DNA of 46,589 nucleotides from PGYR01 sp041675005 (lineage in GTDB: Bacteria > Bacteroidota > Ignavibacteria > Kapaibacteriales > UBA2268). The DNA lies in assembly GCA_041675005.1 (NCBI GenBank), contig JBAYUQ010000024.1:1-46589 (forward strand), read 5' to 3'. Positions 17,092 through 23,851 of this stretch are shown piece after piece. The notes beneath the pieces are model-generated. The model had not been told where the DNA came from and ran no database searches. It was given only the letters and a program-made list of their open reading frames with translations. Every line of letters starts with the position of its first letter. Within the stretch, counting starts at the first letter, position 1. Position numbers and translations under genes: made by a program.

Positions 17092-17532
17092 TTACTCCAC
17101 CCCTACGCTATCTACTTCTTTTTCTAATCTAATCTTAGAAGTATCAATTAAAGGCATAATTACTTTATCTAAATATGTTCCTTGATTATAAGAAAACAAT
17201 ATTCCTCTCGTTGTAGATATAGCAATGGAGTTTAAAGTGAATGCAAATTCAGGGGGAAGTATAATCTCTTTTGAATTCTTGTCTTCCAATTCTTTAATGT
17301 TTTCTACGGAGAAATCTATGAATGTGACCAACTTACAAACTAAGAACTTACTAACCCTAGTAGTTATTCTTATTTCTGTTTCAACTCTTACAAACTTATC
17401 TTTTTCATTAATTCGCAATCTATTATTAATCGTAAAATCTAACTCGTCATCTTGCTCAAATGAACTAAAAGATGCTAGATTATATTCATCTATGAAAATA
17501 TTATTTATTCCATAAGTTAATTGTACACTCAT
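17092..17532 (-). CDS. SecB-like chaperone domain protein, third gene of a TAC-like module
   Basis: 146 residues, cytoplasmic. It can be matched by eye to the SecB fold. Successive beta strands (LDFTINNRLRINEKDKFVRV and VETEIRITTRV, then FLVCKLVTFIDFSV) are followed by a helical segment with FTLNSIAISTTRGILF (98-113) and MPLID (126-130). These correspond to the ..PYARE.I..LVSRG.FP...L.P.NF end of SecB. In toxin-antitoxin-chaperone (TAC) systems a SecB-like chaperone is encoded after toxin and antitoxin, exactly as here. The gene overlaps the HTH gene by 4 bp. It lacks the acidic C-terminal tail of housekeeping SecB. The assignment rests on pattern and gene order; an unrelated immunity or hypothetical protein is the alternative. 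Confidence 0.6.
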   Translation of the reverse strand: MSVQLTYGINNIFIDEYNLASFSSFEQDDELDFTINNRLRINEKDKFVRVETEIRITTRVSKFLVCKLVTFIDFSVENIKELEDKNSKEIILPPEFAFTLNSIAISTTRGILFSYNQGTYLDKVIMPLIDTSKIRLEKEVDSVGVE

Positions 17533-17987
17533 GAGTAATACCCTATTTGTTGATAAACTGTTGGGTTTGTTGAAGGGACAGTAGTGTTATATGAAGATAC
17601 AATTCCGTCAATAAAAGCATCATCTGTACTCTCAATGCGTTTTTGCGCCGTTTGTGTATGCTTCTCAAAAATTAAATCAACAACATCTTCCTTCTTTTCC
17701 TCATACATAGCTACTAATTTAATATCAAGCAATAAGCTAAGTTCCACAAGTTTATCAACTGTAAAATTTTGTGTACCACTTAGCCATCTAGTTATTTCAG
17801 ATTGGTTCTTTTTACCCATCTTTTTCATTAGGTCTTTTTTGCTCCAACCCTTAGCTATCATAGCGTCATCTATCATAGCTGCTATGTTCATCTTAGTGCT
17901 AGTTTTCTTATAACTTATAGGATCTATCCTGTCATTAAGCCATTTTATAGCAGAATTATTGCTATCTCTTTTTCTATTCATCTTCAT
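17529..17987 (-). CDS. XRE/HigA-like HTH antitoxin with C-terminal extension
   Basis: 152 residues. The central Xre-type helix-turn-helix lies at about 35-92 (GWSKKDLMKKMGKKNQSEI, then TRWLSGTQNFTVDKLVEL), a form usual in HigA-like antitoxins. An N-terminal 34-residue arm precedes it. A tail of about 58 residues (95-152) follows, polar at first and then ending in an aromatic-rich segment, NPTVYQQIGYYS. In TAC systems the antitoxin carries a C-terminal chaperone-addiction sequence with exposed hydrophobic and aromatic residues; this tail could play that part. It overlaps the toxin-like gene upstream by 14 bp and the SecB-like gene downstream by 4 bp. Self-regulation through the promoter at 18485-18515 is likely. 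Confidence 0.8.
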   Translation of the reverse strand: MKMNRKRDSNNSAIKWLNDRIDPISYKKTSTKMNIAAMIDDAMIAKGWSKKDLMKKMGKKNQSEITRWLSGTQNFTVDKLVELSLLLDIKLVAMYEEKKEDVVDLIFEKHTQTAQKRIESTDDAFIDGIVSSYNTTVPSTNPTVYQQIGYYS

Positions 17988-18324
17988 CTCCGAATTTTAA
18001 ATTTCCTAATAATCTCATATAATTGGGACTAAAAGTAATTTCTCTATTTTGTACTTTTAATTCTAAATCACGACTTACTTGTCTTAGAAAATCATTATTT
18101 TCTTTTAGTTCTTCGCTCTCTTGCAATGCTCTAATATTTTTAGGTTTAACTCCACCATCGCCAATTATTAAAATTGTTTTGCCTAAATTTATAAAGTACA
18201 ATCTTAACTTACTGTTTGGCTTATCGAAAATGGCTTCAATTTGACTACCTGGAAACCCTTCATTTGGTTTAAAGTAACTCTGCCTGTATCCAGATTCGTT
18301 TGAAACTACTTTAAAATTTCCCAT
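17974..18324 (-). CDS. HigB-like toxin candidate, main part (frame separated from its N-terminus)
   Basis: 116 residues from the first ATG. The core LRLYFINLGKTILIIGDGG followed by KPKNIRALQESEELKENN resembles the phage-Gp49/HigB-like (RelE fold) toxin family, where a basic strand-rich core precedes a helix. From memory, homologues about 160 residues long begin MKYE.VEI...G.KA.IYS, which here is encoded just upstream in another frame (18306-18470). The two frames overlap at an (AT)4 run (18323-18330), and one fewer AT would join them into a single protein. As written the toxin is probably split, and therefore inactive or phase-variable. It overlaps the HTH gene by 14 bp. Confidence 0.6.
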   Translation of the reverse strand: MGNFKVVSNESGYRQSYFKPNEGFPGSQIEAIFDKPNSKLRLYFINLGKTILIIGDGGVKPKNIRALQESEELKENNDFLRQVSRDLELKVQNREITFSPNYMRLLGNLKFGDEDE

Positions 18325-18470
18325 ATATATTCTATTTCACTTAAATGTGAATCTTTATATTTCTCAATAAACCTATTTAATAGTGTATCTTCGCTACCAT
18401 TTAGTCTTATACTATATATAGTTGCCTTGTCCCCACACAGTTCTTCTATCTCAACTAATTCATACTTCAT
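18306..18470 (-). CDS. N-terminal part of the toxin candidate, 54 codons, other frame
   Basis: A 54-residue open frame starting MKYELVEIEELCGDKATIYS and ending EYIWEILK. Its stop lies inside the start region of the 116-residue gene at 17974-18324. It sits 15 bp downstream of a TAnnTTTG promoter box, as expected for the true first gene of the operon. The start and composition look like a genuine protein, and I recall it as the N-terminus of the same family as the downstream frame. The frame shift is 2 nt and falls at the AT repeat 18323-18330. It could be a sequencing error, a real mutation, a slippage switch, or a separate small gene. Confidence 0.55.
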   Translation of the reverse strand: MKYELVEIEELCGDKATIYSIRLNGSEDTLLNRFIEKYKDSHLSEIEYIWEILK

Positions 18471-18484
18471 ATAATAAACGTTTA

Positions 18485-18515
18485 CAAAGTTAACAAATTT
18501 TACTTATAAGTGAAA
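18485..18515 (-). promoter_or_regulatory. Promoter and possible operator of the TAC-like operon
   Basis: On the minus strand TAACTTTG (18485-18492) matches the -7 consensus TAnnTTTG, and 19 nt upstream TTTC (18512-18515) is a near -33 element. The spacer contains the palindrome ACTTATAAGT (18501-18510), a fitting place for an autoregulating HTH antitoxin to bind. The same palindrome is part of the 32-bp direct repeat that returns at 20064-20095. Confidence 0.6.
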
Positions 18516-18523
18516 TATTATTT
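18492..18523. repeat. 32-bp direct repeat flanking the PIN gene, copy A
   Basis: Identical over all 32 bases to 20064-20095. It begins AACAAATTTTACTTATAAGT and ends GAAATATTATTT. This copy covers part of the TAC promoter and the stop codon of the coding remnant at 18518-18628. Confidence 0.9.
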
Positions 18524-18628
18524 CTGCCCCTTTTTCACAAACATTCCGCTCGTGTATTCGCTGTACAAATCAAACAAGTATTCTATCCGTGCTGAATCGC
18601 TGGTGAAGGGCATGGGAAGTCTCAAAGC
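18518..18628 (-). pseudogene. 36-codon C-terminal coding remnant, possibly from a restriction-modification protein
   Basis: The minus strand reads ALRLPMPFTSDSARIEYLFD, continues LYSEYTSGMFVKKGQK, and ends at TAA (18518-18520). An upstream in-frame TGA is at 18629-18631. The composition is coding-like, and the pattern LP.P.TSD..RIE.LF.LY is one I associate with the C-terminus of large DNA methylase or restriction proteins, though I cannot name the family. It is too short for a gene and is probably what remains of a gene displaced when the PIN cassette and neighbours arrived. Confidence 0.5.
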
Positions 18629-18670
18629 TCAAGCAATTGTCAACTAAGTCGAAGGTCTGGTAATAGTGGA

Positions 18671-18700
18671 AATCGTAGAGACGTATTGCATACGTCTCAA
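18671..18700. repeat. Palindromic repeat, GAGACGTAT-TGC-ATACGTCTC, copy left of the PIN/methylase region
   Basis: The palindrome core is 18678-18698. With flanks, 18671-18700 is a perfect 30-bp inverted match to 22777-22806, so the pair brackets the PIN and methylase genes. Between here and the PIN gene start (18701-18831) is AT-rich DNA with a GC-rich pair (GGGGGGTGG / CCGCCCCCAC), and I see nothing else. Confidence 0.75.
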
Positions 18701-18831
18701 TTAGGGGGGTGGAAAAAACACAAGACACCGCCCCCACTAAAAAAGCTAGTAAAAAGATAGATTTTTATATAATGTCAAATAGTATTATTTTAGTTTTTCA
18801 AAGAAGTTAAGAATTATAATACAAAGAACTA

Positions 18832-20064
18832 ATGAAAAACACATTTAAAGAATATCATCAATTTACAGAAAAAGAGTTCGAAAGTTTATGGGGGAACTGT
18901 TTATTTGTTTTAGATACAAATACCTTGTTGAATATGTATAGATATAGTAGGAAAACAGTTAATGATTATTTTAAAGCGTTAAAAGAATTAAAGGCAAAAA
19001 AACAACTCTGGATACCATATCAAGTGGGATATGAATTTTATGAAAATAGAATTAATGTAATTTATGAATATGAAGGTTCTTATGATTCTATTTTATCAAT
19101 TTTAGATAAAGCTAAAACACAAATTGAAAAAAGTTATAAAGATCATCCATTTTTAGATTTAAAAGAAATTCATAGAAAAGTCGAAATAGGGCTCAAAGAT
19201 GTTGAAAAACTAATTAAAGAAACTAAATCTAAACATCCAAAATGGATGGAAAAGGATGAGGTTTTAGATACAATTAATCAACTATTTGAAAACAGTATTG
19301 GAATTAATTATGATGAAACGGAATTAAAAGAAATTAAAACGGAGGGGAAAAAGAGATACGCAGATGAAATACCTCCTGGATTTAAAGATGACAAAAAGCC
19401 TGAAGACAAAAAATATGGTGATTTGATTTTTTGGTATCAAATAATTGATAAAGCAATAGAAACTAAAAAACCGATTATATTAATTTCTGGAGATGTAAAA
19501 GAAGACTGGTGGTTAGAAAAGCAAGGAAAAAGGTTAATGCCTTTACCTCAGTTGAAAAAAGAAATTTTTGATAAAGCTGGAGTAGATTTTCATATTTATA
19601 CAGCTGATAGATTTTTAAAATTCTATGATGAAACAATTGATGAAAACACAATTTTAGAGATTAAAAGAATAAGAGAATTAGAAGAATTAAGAATGTTAAA
19701 AATGCGCCATGAATTAATTGAAAAGGAAAAAAACTTCAAAATTAAAAATTATGAAAATGGCAAGATGGAGATAATGGACCTTATAGAAACAATTGAGCGG
19801 ATTTATTTTGCTCTGAGTACTCAAACAAGGGATATGGAAGATTTGAATCATATTTTAGTTAAATTAAATAGGTTAAGAATTGACATTGTTCAAACTGAGT
19901 ATAACCCCCAAAATTTCTATAAATACTCAAGGGATATGGAAGAGTTTTCTTATGTACTAAATAAAATTCTTAATACTAAAGACTTAAGTCCAAGTTTAAT
20001 ATCATTAATAATAAATTTTAATGATAGATTGAAATATTTAAATAATAGAAATGAAGGTTTTTAA
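18832..20064 (+). CDS. PIN-like domain nuclease (PIN_8 type) with coiled-coil C-terminus
   Basis: 410 residues. The first 260 or so form a PIN-like domain. An acidic first motif sits in FVLDTNTLLNMY (Asp28), an acidic Glu in QVGYEFYEN (about 69), Asp197 in KYGDLIFWYQIID, and Asp221 in ILISGDVKEDWW. These are the usual four metal-binding acids of PIN RNases. A helical region with coiled-coil character (about 280-330) and a helical tail follow. PIN_8-like proteins are often found in defence islands. The gene is on the opposite strand to its neighbours and visibly more AT-rich. It is bounded by perfect 32-bp direct repeats, and its stop codon's last base is the first base of the right repeat. 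There is no antitoxin-like partner next to it. Confidence 0.8.
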   Translation: MKNTFKEYHQFTEKEFESLWGNCLFVLDTNTLLNMYRYSRKTVNDYFKALKELKAKKQLWIPYQVGYEFYENRINVIYEYEGSYDSILSILDKAKTQIEKSYKDHPFLDLKEIHRKVEIGLKDVEKLIKETKSKHPKWMEKDEVLDTINQLFENSIGINYDETELKEIKTEGKKRYADEIPPGFKDDKKPEDKKYGDLIFWYQIIDKAIETKKPIILISGDVKEDWWLEKQGKRLMPLPQLKKEIFDKAGVDFHIYTADRFLKFYDETIDENTILEIKRIRELEELRMLKMRHELIEKEKNFKIKNYENGKMEIMDLIETIERIYFALSTQTRDMEDLNHILVKLNRLRIDIVQTEYNPQNFYKYSRDMEEFSYVLNKILNTKDLSPSLISLIINFNDRLKYLNNRNEGF

Positions 20065-20095
20065 ACAAATTTTACTTATAAGTGAAATATTATTT
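20064..20095. repeat. 32-bp direct repeat flanking the PIN gene, copy B
   Basis: Perfect copy of 18492-18523, 1572 bp away in the same orientation. It starts at the last base of the PIN stop codon and ends 1 bp before the methylase stop codon at 20097. Confidence 0.9.
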
Positions 20096-20096
20096 A

Positions 20097-22499
20097 TTAT
20101 TCTTTCAAAAATCCTAGCTCATATACTTGTGGTTGCAATTTATCGGTTAACTCTGCATAAGCGGCTTTGAATGGATCAAAGCTAACTGGTGGAAAATCGC
20201 CGCTCGAATTTCGGCTTTCTATTGCTTTTCTTATCTGATACCAACCTACATCGGCTCGGTTTAGTTTTAGCTCATCTCTTACAGTGTGAGTATCAGTATG
20301 TGCGAAATATGCCTGCCATAGCTTTTTGCCTTCTGCTAAAACTGCTTTGGCTTCATCGGAGAATTTCTTATCTGCCATATATTGCACCATAAAATCGCTC
20401 TCAAAACGCTCAGGTGAATTTACCTCTTGCTCTGTAAATGGGATAAAATGGTTAACTATACTCCACTTTCTATCGTTCCACTCTAAGTCATCGGCACTGG
20501 CAGATAGATTCTTACCATGAAATAGCATCCAAACCAAACAATCTGTTTTAAATTCATCTGTAAGTGGTTCAGTTGGTTGTAAAAATTGATCACTATGATT
20601 TAGCCAAGTATGTTTTACTAATTGACGTACTGAGAATAAAGTTGCTACTTGCCAAATATTTTCATTTTTTATATATAATCCACCTCCATTACCACCAGTA
20701 AAAATAGAAGAGCTAATCAATGTTTCTTGTCCAGCATGTTGTAAATCATTATTACTCGCATACAGATAACCTTTCATATCATAACACGAAGTTTTCATCC
20801 TAGGATTCTTTGATATTGTTATTGCATTTGAAAGAGGTAATGCTAATTCATCATTTGTTTTAGGTTTATCAATCCAAACATTTAGAAATGTATTTTTGGG
20901 TAAATTATAAAAATTCTTTTCTCCAATTGGATTGACTTGTTTATTATAAACTTCTGTGCTTATAATTGTGGTTTGAGATTGCTTTGTAACTTTCAAAGAT
21001 AACATATCAGTCTTCCAAACTAAAAACCCTATTGGGAAATCACCTTTTAGTCCATCAAACACTTTGCTATGTACCACGAAACCACTAAGATATTTGGCAT
21101 TCCAAAAACTTCTAAATTTCTGAAAATTAGCTGAATTAACATATTTCAAGGTACTAAACATAGCAATGGTGGCTGAAGGTATTTCTTTTGCAATTCGTAC
21201 CAAAAACTGTACATATAATTCTTTACTTGCATAACCTAATTCGTTATCCTTCATTAAAGTATTAATCTTTGTTTGTTCAACCTCTTTTTTATTCCTGTTA
21301 CCTTGCCCTATTCCTGAACCAGACTCACCATAAGGAGGATTAATAAGCACCAATATTTTTTTACCCTCGGCTATGGCATCGCGTAAACCTTGGGGCACTT
21401 TGTTGGTAAGAGTATAATCGATTTTACCATCATCGGTTATATCATCATTCAGGTAATCGTATTGGAAACGCTCGGCAGCTACGCAGGTTTTAGTGGCTTT
21501 CATCACATCTATGTCTTCGCTATCTAGCGTACTCATGTATATGTTGCGATGATTACTGTGCTTAACTTCCAAGTTCCCTACCCCACAACACATATCCCAA
21601 ACTATGTAATTTTTTTGCCAGTTTTTACCTAGTGTTTCGTTCAATTTATCATAAGCTTTATCTACCACAGCCAAAGGAGTATAGTATGCCCCTTTGAAAC
21701 TCCGCTCGTCTAATGGTATCAAACTGTCTCGCCTTTCTAATAGATAATTGCGATATTCAGTTTTTGGTGGTTTGTGGTATATAGCCCAAAACCTACGGTA
21801 GCCCTCTTTGTTGCCCAACTCATAAACTCTACCACCCAAACTAAAAACAGGTTCGTTGTTTTTGTGCATTAGCTCGGCTGGCAAATTGGTGTGAGTAGAG
21901 ACCGTACCATCGTGCATAATATCCGCAAAAAATAGCAAGGCATAATCTTCTTCGGCTACACCATTTATTTCTCTACCTATCATATCCACCCACTTATCAA
22001 AAACTTGCTTTAAGTTGTCAGGAGTAATTTGCGTTCTAATTATCTCGCCACTTTTGATGGCATTTTTTAATGTGCTTATAAACTCTTCTTCGTGAGTTTC
22101 AATTTTATAAGAAACGAAGTGAGTTCCGATATATGCAGAAACAGTATCTAGTGCTTCTTGGGTAACATCGCTTGCACGTTTACCCCACTTTATCGTTTTT
22201 TTGTTTAGGAAGGGTATCACATCTGCAGTTCGCATTATAGCTGCCTTTCGGGTGTCTATAACGCATAGGAATGGAGGTACATACTCGCCTTTGTCTAGTG
22301 CTTGCTGTACATAGTGCAACAGCTGGGTAAACATTTTGTAAGTACTGTTTTTGTAACCATCTTTTGCCTCAAACCAAACTTCTTTAGTTTGAATATCATA
22401 TAGATTTTTAGAATAATCTTTTAATCCAAGAGCGCTGATGTATGCGTCTTTTACATCTTCTTCACTTTTTGCGAGTAGCAATTGTTGGTGTAGTGTCAT
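20097..22499 (-). CDS. Single-chain restriction-modification-like enzyme (N6-adenine methylase with N-terminal nuclease-like motif)
   Basis: 800 residues. The SAM-binding motif I is DMCCGVGNLE (about 300) and the catalytic motif IV is NPPYGESG (about 388), so it is an adenine-N6 methyltransferase of the gamma/Eco57I-like class. The N-terminus has EVWFEAKDG (E44-A-K46), which could be the E-x-K of a PD-(D/E)XK nuclease, preceded by acidic residues. The region after motif IV (about 450-700) is large enough for a target-recognition domain. The ending DKLQPQVYELGFL looks like a natural C-terminus. No separate restriction, specificity or helicase gene is present, which favours a type IIG-like single polypeptide; an orphan methylase is the alternative. 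rhuM follows upstream on the same strand. Confidence 0.8.
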   Translation of the reverse strand: MTLHQQLLLAKSEEDVKDAYISALGLKDYSKNLYDIQTKEVWFEAKDGYKNSTYKMFTQLLHYVQQALDKGEYVPPFLCVIDTRKAAIMRTADVIPFLNKKTIKWGKRASDVTQEALDTVSAYIGTHFVSYKIETHEEEFISTLKNAIKSGEIIRTQITPDNLKQVFDKWVDMIGREINGVAEEDYALLFFADIMHDGTVSTHTNLPAELMHKNNEPVFSLGGRVYELGNKEGYRRFWAIYHKPPKTEYRNYLLERRDSLIPLDERSFKGAYYTPLAVVDKAYDKLNETLGKNWQKNYIVWDMCCGVGNLEVKHSNHRNIYMSTLDSEDIDVMKATKTCVAAERFQYDYLNDDITDDGKIDYTLTNKVPQGLRDAIAEGKKILVLINPPYGESGSGIGQGNRNKKEVEQTKINTLMKDNELGYASKELYVQFLVRIAKEIPSATIAMFSTLKYVNSANFQKFRSFWNAKYLSGFVVHSKVFDGLKGDFPIGFLVWKTDMLSLKVTKQSQTTIISTEVYNKQVNPIGEKNFYNLPKNTFLNVWIDKPKTNDELALPLSNAITISKNPRMKTSCYDMKGYLYASNNDLQHAGQETLISSSIFTGGNGGGLYIKNENIWQVATLFSVRQLVKHTWLNHSDQFLQPTEPLTDEFKTDCLVWMLFHGKNLSASADDLEWNDRKWSIVNHFIPFTEQEVNSPERFESDFMVQYMADKKFSDEAKAVLAEGKKLWQAYFAHTDTHTVRDELKLNRADVGWYQIRKAIESRNSSGDFPPVSFDPFKAAYAELTDKLQPQVYELGFLKE

Positions 22500-22597
22500 T
22501 ATTTTTCGGTGTTTTGTTCTACTGTTGATTTTCTAATATAATTCAATTCCCCGAACAATCCTATACACTAAAGGGGGTATTTTGGGGGGTAGGGGTT

Positions 22598-22712
22598 TTC
22601 CCATCAGCCGCAGTTGTTAAGTAATTCTTAACAACTGAATTAACATCTAATTCATTGTCGTTGTATATGTTAGCTATATGCATACTAATGTTCGGTACGG
22701 GGGTGGCAAAAA
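22598..22712 (-). pseudogene. Duplicated internal fragment of rhuM
   Basis: About 115 bp matching 23603-23717 inside the rhuM gene with only two clear mismatches. On the minus strand it still reads VPNISMHIANIYNDNELDVN and continues through SVVKNYLTTAADGK (codons about 43-77 of rhuM), with no start and no continuation. It is part of a decayed tandem duplication (see the 23-bp repeats at 22812 and 23829). The stretch 22500-22597 shows only a G-rich run and no gene. Confidence 0.9.
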
Positions 22713-22776
22713 AAGTGACGGTGTCATTTATAAACACCCATGCCTGCGGCTTGGCAGGCCCGTTCGTGTTTTCTTT

Positions 22777-22806
22777 TGAGACGTATGCAATACGTCTCTA
22801 CGATTC
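22777..22806. repeat. Palindromic repeat, GAGACGTAT-GCA-ATACGTCTC, copy right of the methylase
   Basis: Core 22778-22798; perfect 30-bp inverted match to 18671-18700. It lies within the duplicated rhuM copy, between the duplicated acs end and the rhuM fragment, as if it had inserted there. A small hairpin, GCCTGCGGCTTGGCAGGC, precedes it at 22742-22759. Confidence 0.75.
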
Positions 22807-22811
22807 CCCCA

Positions 22812-22834
22812 TCACACCAACCCCACATACTCAT
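22812..22834. repeat. 23-bp direct repeat, duplicated 3' end of acetoacetyl-CoA synthetase, copy 1
   Basis: TCACACCA-R-CCCCACATACTCAT, identical to 23829-23851 except for one base. On the minus strand it encodes the last residues (EYVGLV, stop) of the acs gene. The rhuM stop codon (22831-22833) lies inside this copy. Confidence 0.85.
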
Positions 22835-23832
22835 TTCTTTTCTCGCTTAATTAGGATTTCTAATTCTTCTATCTCTTTTAAATCTTCCGATTCAGCTTCA
22901 AATTGTTTTCTATTTGTATCAAACTTAATATAGATTTCTTTGACTATTTTTTCCATTTGCTCTTTACTTATACTTCCTGGTCCTTTTAGTATCTTTCGAT
23001 CACTAATTTCTAAGATTCTATTGACATTTTCTTTCCAAAAAGTTAAAGTCAAGTCAGTTCTGTTTTTGGCTCGTAGCTCTGCGGTTTCTAAGAAGATTAT
23101 TGTTAGTCTATTAAGAGTATCTATTTCGTCTTTATTCAAATAATTCTTTGCTATGGTTATATCTTGCTTTCTTACTACACCACCTTTCCAACTTGTAAGT
23201 GCCATATTTGCTTTCTCAGCATCAGCTCTTGATGTTACTATTTCGGCAGCGGTTTTCTCTGTTACAGCATATAGCAATTTGTTCTGAGTTTCTGCAAAAA
23301 ACATTTGCGTTGATTTATCGCTTGGGTCGTAATCGCTACTTAGCATAAATAATTCACGAACCTTCTGATAAAACCTCTTTTCAGAAGCCCTAATATCCCT
23401 AATTCTTTCAAGGAGTTCATCGAAATAATCAGGTCTTCCATCTGGATTTTTTAGACGTTCATCGTCTATCACAAATCCTTTGACCATATACTCTTTTAGA
23501 TTCCTATTCGCCCATATTCTAAACTGTGTGCCTCTTTTACTCCTCACTCGAAAACCAATCGCTAATATCATATCTAATGAATAGTAAGTTACATCATATT
23601 CCTTCCCATCAGCCGCAGTTGTTAAGTAATTCTTAACAACTGAATTAACATCTAATTCATTGTCGTTGTATATGTTAGCTATATGCATACTAATGTTCGG
23701 TATGGAGGTGGCAAAAAGTTCTGCGAGCTGACTTTGGCTCATCCATACACTACCATCTTTCGCAAATAGAGATACTTTCGACTTTCCATCTGCAGTATTA
23801 TAGATTATTATGGATGATTGTTCTGCACTCAC
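22831..23832 (-). CDS. rhuM: RhuM-family protein
   Basis: 333 residues from a GTG start. The N-terminal half is the conserved RhuM/Fic-associated region: VWMSQSQLAELFATSIPNIS (HTH-like), then NIYNDNELDVNSVVKNYLTT, then YDVTYYSLDMILAIGFRVRS, then RGTQFRIWANRNLKEYMVKG. The C-terminus is helical and charged. RhuM proteins are often carried on pathogenicity or defence islands next to restriction-modification genes, and their biochemical role is not settled. The GTG start overlaps the stop of the acs gene (GTGTGAGTG). The stop TGA is supplied by a second copy of the acs 3' end, so the last residues may not be the original ones. Confidence 0.85.
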   Translation of the reverse strand: MSAEQSSIIIYNTADGKSKVSLFAKDGSVWMSQSQLAELFATSIPNISMHIANIYNDNELDVNSVVKNYLTTAADGKEYDVTYYSLDMILAIGFRVRSKRGTQFRIWANRNLKEYMVKGFVIDDERLKNPDGRPDYFDELLERIRDIRASEKRFYQKVRELFMLSSDYDPSDKSTQMFFAETQNKLLYAVTEKTAAEIVTSRADAEKANMALTSWKGGVVRKQDITIAKNYLNKDEIDTLNRLTIIFLETAELRAKNRTDLTLTFWKENVNRILEISDRKILKGPGSISKEQMEKIVKEIYIKFDTNRKQFEAESEDLKEIEELEILIKREKK

Positions 23833-23851
23833 ACCAGCCCCACATACTCAT
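23829..23851. repeat. 23-bp direct repeat, 3' end of acetoacetyl-CoA synthetase, copy 2
   Basis: Functional copy that contains the true end of the synthetase gene and the GTG start of rhuM; partner of 22812-22834. Confidence 0.85.

Noticed and set aside
18306..18324. Programmed ribosomal frameshift to join the two toxin frames
   Set aside because: No slippery heptamer or downstream structure is visible at the overlap; an AT-unit length change explains it more simply.
22655..22933. 92-codon open frame on the plus strand
   Set aside because: Antisense to the duplicated rhuM fragment and to the rhuM 3' end.
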